DNA from: an uncultured Prevotellaceae bacterium
GTDB lineage: Bacteria > Bacteroidota > Bacteroidia > Bacteroidales > Muribaculaceae
Reading direction: 5' to 3'
NCBI GenBank assembly: GCA_900318535.1
Contig: ONKU01000008.1
Location: 1 to 64,000 of the forward strand
DNA: 64,000 nt
Within the stretch, counting starts at the first letter, position 1; each line of letters opens with the position of its first letter. Of this stretch, positions 60,437 through 64,000 are shown in pieces. Position numbers and translations under genes: made by a program. Below the pieces are notes generated by a model. That model was not told the DNA's origin and searched no databases. It saw nothing but the letters and a program-made list of their open reading frames with translations.

Positions 60437-60841
60437 ATGGATCATAAAATAATTCATAAAGAGGAGGCTTTCAATATCATTGGGGCAGCAATGGAAGTCC
60501 ACAATGTTGTTGGATGTGGTTTTACCGAGCCTCTTTATCAAGATGCACTGGAAGAAGAATTGCGCTTGCGAAATATTCCCTTTGAGAGAGAAAAGACTTA
60601 CTATTTCTCTTACAAAGGAAAACGCTTAGATAAGACATTCAGGCCTGACTTTGTCTGCTATGACAAGGTAATCGTTGAATTGAAGACCGTAGATGAAATC
60701 TCGGATGAGCATTATGCTCAAGTTTACAATTATTTAAAGGCAACAGGAATGCGACTTGGCCTTCTTATCAATTTTGGCAAGAGATCACTTGAATACAAAC
60801 GTATTCTTCCTAACTCAAAATGGAACCAAGAGCCTACATAA
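60437..60841 (+). CDS. GxxExxY family protein
   Basis: 134 residues from ATG 60437 (ATG 60425 is also possible). It has the naming motif 'GFTEPLYQDALEEEL' (G-x-x-E-x-x-Y), then 'FRPDFVCYDKVIVELKTVDEI', the D...ExK arrangement of PD-(D/E)XK nuclease-like proteins, and 'LKATGMRLGLLINFG'. The family is widespread in Bacteroidota; its cellular role is not established, though the fold suggests nucleic-acid binding or cleavage. The gene is followed directly by a duplicated MITE-like repeat whose first copy begins a few bases after the stop. Confidence 0.88.
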   Translation: MDHKIIHKEEAFNIIGAAMEVHNVVGCGFTEPLYQDALEEELRLRNIPFEREKTYYFSYKGKRLDKTFRPDFVCYDKVIVELKTVDEISDEHYAQVYNYLKATGMRLGLLINFGKRSLEYKRILPNSKWNQEPT

Positions 60842-60846
60842 TAACA

Positions 60847-60928
60847 GTCTACGAATTAAACGAATTTGACTAATTATCTTTGACTTGATGGCGGATGCCA
60901 ATTAGATTAATTCGGTTAATTCGTAGAC
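60847..60928. repeat. MITE-like palindromic repeat, copy 1
   Basis: 82 bp with 20-bp terminal inverted repeats, GTCTACGAATTAAACGAATT against the complement of AATTCGGTTAATTCGTAGAC (one mismatch). Copy 2 at 60961-61041 is nearly identical (one base shorter, a few changes). There is no coding capacity. Confidence 0.8.
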
Positions 60929-60960
60929 ATAAAAAAGAGACCGATTGAATTATAATAACA

Positions 60961-61041
60961 GTCTACGAATTAAACGAATTTGACTAATTATCTTTACTTG
61001 ATGGCGGAGGCCAATTAGATTGATTCGGTTAATTCGTAGAC
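60961..61041. repeat. MITE-like palindromic repeat, copy 2
   Basis: 81 bp, direct repeat of 60847-60928, 114 bp away start to start; the preceding ATAATAACA is duplicated too. It ends 18 bp before the superoxide dismutase ATG, so it occupies that gene's leader and promoter region. Confidence 0.8.
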
Positions 61042-61059
61042 ATAATAAAGAATTTAACG

Positions 61060-61674
61060 ATGATGAAACAGACAATGCCTGTAGAAGGAAAATTTGAATT
61101 GATGGCGCTGCCCTATGCGCCCGACGCTTTGGAACCTGTCATCAGCGCCAACACGCTGGCTTTCCACCACGGCAAGCACCTGGCAGCCTATGTGAACAAC
61201 CTGAATGCCGCATTGCCCGGCAGCGGACTGGAAGGTAAACCCCTTGAGGAAGTGGTGCTTAATGCACAAGGCGGCATGCTCAACAATGCAGGACAGATTC
61301 TGAACCACAACCTGTATTTCTCACAGTTCAAGGCCCCTCAGGCCGACAACGCGCCCACGGGACGCCTGGCTCAAGCCATCAACGAGGAATTCGGTTCATT
61401 TGAGGACTTCAAGGAGATTTTCTCCAAAGCCGGTGCTACGCTCTTCGGCTCGGGATGGGCTTGGCTCAGTGCCAATGCTGAGGGCAACCTGTGCATAACC
61501 CAAGAGCCCAACGCGGCCAATCCCGTCCAGCACGGCCTGCGCCCGCTGCTGACGATGGACGTGTGGGAGCACGCCTACTACCTTGACTACCAGAACCGCC
61601 GTCCCGACCACCTGACCGCCCTGTGGCAGATCATCGACTGGGACGTGGTGGCTGCACGGTACGAAGAAAAGTAA
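61060..61674 (+). CDS. sodB: Superoxide dismutase, Fe/Mn family
   Basis: 204 codons. It converts superoxide to hydrogen peroxide and oxygen in the cytoplasm. The metal ligands are in place: His in 'LAFHHGKHLAAYVN', His in 'ILNHNLYFSQF', Asp and His in 'MDVWEHAYYLDY'. The glutamine in 'NNAGQILNH' is at the position typical of iron-type enzymes; relatives in Bacteroidales are often able to use either metal. The MITE-like repeat lies immediately upstream and may carry or disrupt its promoter. Confidence 0.94.
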   Translation: MMKQTMPVEGKFELMALPYAPDALEPVISANTLAFHHGKHLAAYVNNLNAALPGSGLEGKPLEEVVLNAQGGMLNNAGQILNHNLYFSQFKAPQADNAPTGRLAQAINEEFGSFEDFKEIFSKAGATLFGSGWAWLSANAEGNLCITQEPNAANPVQHGLRPLLTMDVWEHAYYLDYQNRRPDHLTALWQIIDWDVVAARYEEK

Positions 61675-61683
61675 AAAATACCG

Positions 61684-62664
61684 ATGAAACGGGCATTTTT
61701 TGCGCTTTTGGCCTTGCTGTGCACGGCAAGTGCCGCAATCGCCGGCGACAAGGTCAATGAGCGGTGGCAACAGGCGGTGCTCGCCGCCATCGACTCGTTT
61801 CCCGAACGCGGGGGCTACTACACTGGTGGGCGCCCCAACGACCTGTTTGCCAAGACCACCTAGCGCGGCCTGCACGACGCCTATCAGATGTCGCCTAGCG
61901 ACGAACGGCCGCGCTTTGACCCGATGCAGGCGCAGCCGTCGTTTTGCTCCAGCGCAACCTATTCGGTCGTCATCAAGGCCCTGCTCATTTGGGACACCAA
62001 GCACAAAATCAAGCGCGAGGCGTGGATGAATATGAAGCCCCGTGTCGGCATCGCCGATGCATTCAACCCCGATGGGGTGGGGCAGGATGACGGTGTGGGC
62101 TTCTGGGGGCGTGCCAACGCCAACGGACCGGGGTTGGGTGTGCTGGTGCGCGAATTGGACGCCGGCTACAGCTTCACCGCCTACCGCGGTGCCAAGAGTG
62201 AGCGCAACCGCGAGACACCCGACGAGCGCTATCTGTCAGATAAAGAGTGGTGTGCACTTGACATTTGGGCGCGCGCCGTACCTGGCGACCTGATGAAAAT
62301 CTTCTGGAACCGCAACGAGAGCCGCGGCAGCGACAGCGGTGCCATCATCGGCTGCAACGACGACAAGACCGCCGACCAAGAGGCCGGCCACAGCGTCATC
62401 TACATGGGCTGCGAGGGCGACACCATCACCTACTGGTCCTCGAACGGCCCCGGCAAGCACCCCGAACTGATGGGCTACAGCATGGGCCGCTGCCACAAAT
62501 GCGACATCCAGCGCGTGGTATTCACCCGTATCACCCACCCCGAACGCTTCAACAATGCACGAAAAATGGCGCCCACCGATGTGAACGCCTATCTTAGTGA
62601 CCTCAACGGCAAGCGACACAGCACTACCGCCGAGATGCTTCGTCAATTAGGAATTAGAAATTAG
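61684..62664 (+). pseudogene. Exported protein interrupted by one in-frame TAG
   Basis: From ATG 61684 the frame gives a signal peptide (MKRAFFALLALLCTASAAIA) and 40 more codons, then a TAG at 61861-61863 (codon 60), and then about 266 further codons without another stop. Sequence on both sides of the TAG reads as one protein. The second part has 'SFCSSATYSVVIKALL' and 'EAGHSVIYMGCEGDTITYW', a Cys...His layout like NlpC/P60 or other papain-fold peptidases, which would make it a cell-wall or peptide hydrolase. That function is tentative. The single TAG means a recent nonsense mutation, read-through or a sequence error. TAG is used as an ordinary stop elsewhere in the window. Confidence 0.7.
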
Positions 62665-62714
62665 GAATTATCCTAAAACCTAACATCTAAAGCCTAAAGC
62701 CTAATTTCTAATTC
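62651..62714. repeat. Inverted repeat holding the ends of two convergent genes
   Basis: GAATTAGAAATTAGG and CCTAATTTCTAATTC form a perfect 15-bp inverted repeat with a 34-base loop made of related phrases. The stop codons of both convergent genes lie inside the arms, so the repeat supplies the last residues of each protein. Confidence 0.7.
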
Positions 62715-63490
62715 TTCAGTCCCGAAACATTTACCTTGCCACTGCCTGCGATTTCCTCATCGTGGGAGCCTACCTTACCGCGCAGAATCACGTTGCCAGA
62801 ACCGGCAATTTCGCTCTTGACGTGGTCAACGTTGAGGTTGTTGAGCGTGATGTCGCCCGAACCGGCAATCTCGTTGTTCGCTTTTTTACACGTGAGACTT
62901 GCCACCTCGATATTGCCCGAACCGGCAATCTCACTTTGTGCCTCATTGGCTTGGACAGTACCCAGGGTAATGTCACCCGAGCCGGCAATCTCCATGTACA
63001 AATTCTTGCTGGTGAGCTGAGCGAGTGTGATGCCGCCCGAGCCTGCAATCTCCAATTTTATATCGTTTACGGTCAGCGCCTTGGGAGCAGTGATTGTTCC
63101 TGAACCAGCGATTGCAAGGCCATCAACCATGGGCGAGGTGACAAAGACCTGCAAGCCCTTAAACACGTCGCCTGATTCATTCTTGCGCTGGTCAATAACC
63201 AACTCACTATCCTTGACATAGATCGTCATCTTGCCAAGCTGCTCAGAAGTGCCTTCGACACGTACACTGTGACTCTCGCCCTGCTCAAAGATCACATTGA
63301 ACGGACCTGCCACATCTACCGCATCAAACGCAGCCATCGACGTTACCTCTCCCACCTGATGCACCTGGGTGGGCGTGTCGTTGGTGTGACCGCCAAAGTT
63401 CCAATCCTTACCGTCAATTTTCACACGCAGGCATGACGACATCGTCATCACCACAAGAGCCAACAGGCTCATAACCAATACCTTTTTCAT
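62708..63490 (-). CDS. DUF2807 (GIN-domain) lipoprotein with 20-residue repeats
   Basis: 260 codons. Lipobox MTMSSC (Cys20), then 'FDAVDVAGPFNVIFEQGES' (family signature) and a C-terminal array of EIAGSG-type repeats at 20-residue spacing. At DNA level these repeats are 60 bp apart, with near-identical ACCGGCAATCTC-type cores at 62801, 62861, 62921, 62981 and 63041. A right-handed beta-helix is expected. It is probably surface or periplasmic; the function is unknown. It is a paralogue of the truncated gene at 1-533 and converges with the broken exported gene. Confidence 0.85.
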   Translation of the reverse strand: MKKVLVMSLLALVVMTMSSCLRVKIDGKDWNFGGHTNDTPTQVHQVGEVTSMAAFDAVDVAGPFNVIFEQGESHSVRVEGTSEQLGKMTIYVKDSELVIDQRKNESGDVFKGLQVFVTSPMVDGLAIAGSGTITAPKALTVNDIKLEIAGSGGITLAQLTSKNLYMEIAGSGDITLGTVQANEAQSEIAGSGNIEVASLTCKKANNEIAGSGDITLNNLNVDHVKSEIAGSGNVILRGKVGSHDEEIAGSGKVNVSGLKN

Positions 63491-63686
63491 ATCTTATATA
63501 ATGTTTAATTGTTTGTTTCTATACTATAGACGCACGAGAGGGCCAAAAAGTTTCAAAAAAAACCGTTTTTTTAAGTGTCAACTTTAAAAAATGACCAGTA
63601 GAGACGCAAAATTTTAGATAATTTGCGTCTCAAAGGCATGTGATTTCTGTCATCTGCAAAAACTAATGCTACTCATCCCGAATTAT

Positions 63687-63798
63687 CACCCGAAGGGTGT
63701 CCTTTTAGTAACCCCGCCAAAAAGGCTTCCGAAGCGTAGCGAGGAATGCCTTCTTGGCGGGGAGATGACCACTTCTCCTCTCTGTCGCCTTCGGCGAC
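63687..63798. repeat. REP-like composite palindrome next to RAYT
   Basis: CACCC-gaa-GGGTG (63687-63699); a long hairpin with arms CCCCGCCAA and TTGGCGGGG (63712-63762) and apex AGCGTAGCGAG; then GTCGCC-ttc-GGCGAC (63784-63798). Same order, in reverse orientation, as 41034-41146, sharing the apex 11-mer and the GTCGCC/GGCGAC hairpin. It begins 9 bases after the stop of the transposase gene. The rest of the 63491-63686 gap shows no gene. Confidence 0.7.
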
Positions 63799-63807
63799 CC
63801 CAGAGCG

Positions 63808-64000
63808 TCAATCTTTCAGGAAGTACTTGTCGTCAATCTCGCCACCACCGTCAAGAATGATTTTCCTGTATTCCTCAGCAAAGGATGTTTGCCGGTGATG
63901 TTCTTTCTGATTGATGATATACTGCTTAACCACAGGAATCTGCTCCTTAGAATAGGTAAAAGCAGCATAGCCTTCTCCCCAACCTGCGAAAAGCGGAAAC
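63808..64000 (-). CDS. REP-associated tyrosine transposase (RAYT), 5' part outside window
   Basis: The minus strand reads in from the right edge: 'FPLFAGWGEGYAAFTYS', 'VVKQYIINQKEHHRQ', 'SFAEEYRKIILDGGGEI', 'DDKYFLKD'-stop. This is the C-terminus of the Y1/IS200-like single-strand transposases of the RAYT type; the Tyr in 'QYIINQ' fits the catalytic Tyr-x-x-x-Gln helix. RAYTs act on REP palindromes, and a REP-like cluster starts just after the stop codon. The HUH motif would lie beyond the window. Whether the gene is complete cannot be seen. Confidence 0.8.
   Translation of the reverse strand, partial: FPLFAGWGEGYAAFTYSKEQIPVVKQYIINQKEHHRQTSFAEEYRKIILDGGGEIDDKYFLKD

Noticed and set aside
60847-61041. 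The two 82-bp repeats as a CRISPR array
   Set aside because: Only two copies, each is itself a long palindrome, the single spacer is about 32 bp of AT-rich DNA, and no cas genes are present.

Overview
The window looks like a chromosomal segment of a gut-type member of the order Bacteroidales (phylum Bacteroidota). The evidence is two SusC/SusD pairs, many lipoproteins with the lipobox close to the N-terminus, secreted proteins with dockerin-like repeats, membrane-anchored AraC-type regulators, and the Bacteroidota promoter -7 box TAnnTTTG in front of many genes, some with a TTTG box about 20 bp upstream. The dockerin-like and BspA-type fragments and the moderately high GC of the genes suggest Muribaculaceae or Prevotellaceae; that is inference. 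Gene starts were often moved downstream of the longest open frame so that they follow the -7 box or start a signal peptide.

Layout. 1-4.7 kb: a truncated DUF2807 lipoprotein, two small membrane proteins, two secreted proteins, an AT-rich gap with two tandem structured repeats (candidate small RNAs) and a Fic protein. 5-7.5 kb: a degraded mobile-element zone with a tyrosine recombinase, a fossil copy of its 3' end and a decayed BspA-like LRR gene. 7.7-15.8 kb: a very large fused iron-sulfur flavoenzyme, two secreted proteins and a TPR/AraC membrane regulator. 15.9-22.3 kb: an LtaS-type phosphoglycerol transferase homologue, a GH3-family enzyme, two small exported proteins and a glycosyltransferase. 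22.4-28.1 kb: a housekeeping operon ybeY-mnmG-apt-uvrC-nadK carrying one perfect and one near-perfect ParB site (parS). 28.4-34 kb: NfeD and SPFH genes, two divergent membrane AraC regulators, a candidate 0.2-kb RNA with its own terminator, and a second glycosyltransferase.

34-47 kb: two tandem SusC/SusD loci with no carbohydrate-active enzyme beside them. Both SusC proteins end in a coiled coil plus an OmpA-like peptidoglycan-binding domain. The gap upstream (46.9-47.9 kb) holds a SusD C-terminal fossil and several palindromic repeat families. 48-54.8 kb: a metallo-beta-lactamase-fold lipoprotein, two tandem uridine-kinase-like genes, obg, lgt and a lipoprotein. 54.9-60.3 kb: tRNA-Leu(CAG), then a translationally coupled operon (orphan histidine kinase, RNase Z-like hydrolase, Ig-like lipoprotein) and a HAD phosphatase. 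60.4-64 kb: a GxxExxY protein, a duplicated MITE-like repeat, superoxide dismutase, an exported protein broken by one in-frame TAG, a second DUF2807 lipoprotein with 60-bp repeats, and a REP-like element next to a truncated REP-associated transposase (RAYT).

No defence island, CRISPR array, prophage or biosynthetic cluster was seen. The least explained signals are the tandem RNA-like repeats at 3.2-3.5 kb, the RNA-like unit at 32.5-32.75 kb, the SusC-OmpA fusions, the parS pair around mnmG, and the REP-like element shared between 41.0 and 63.7 kb.
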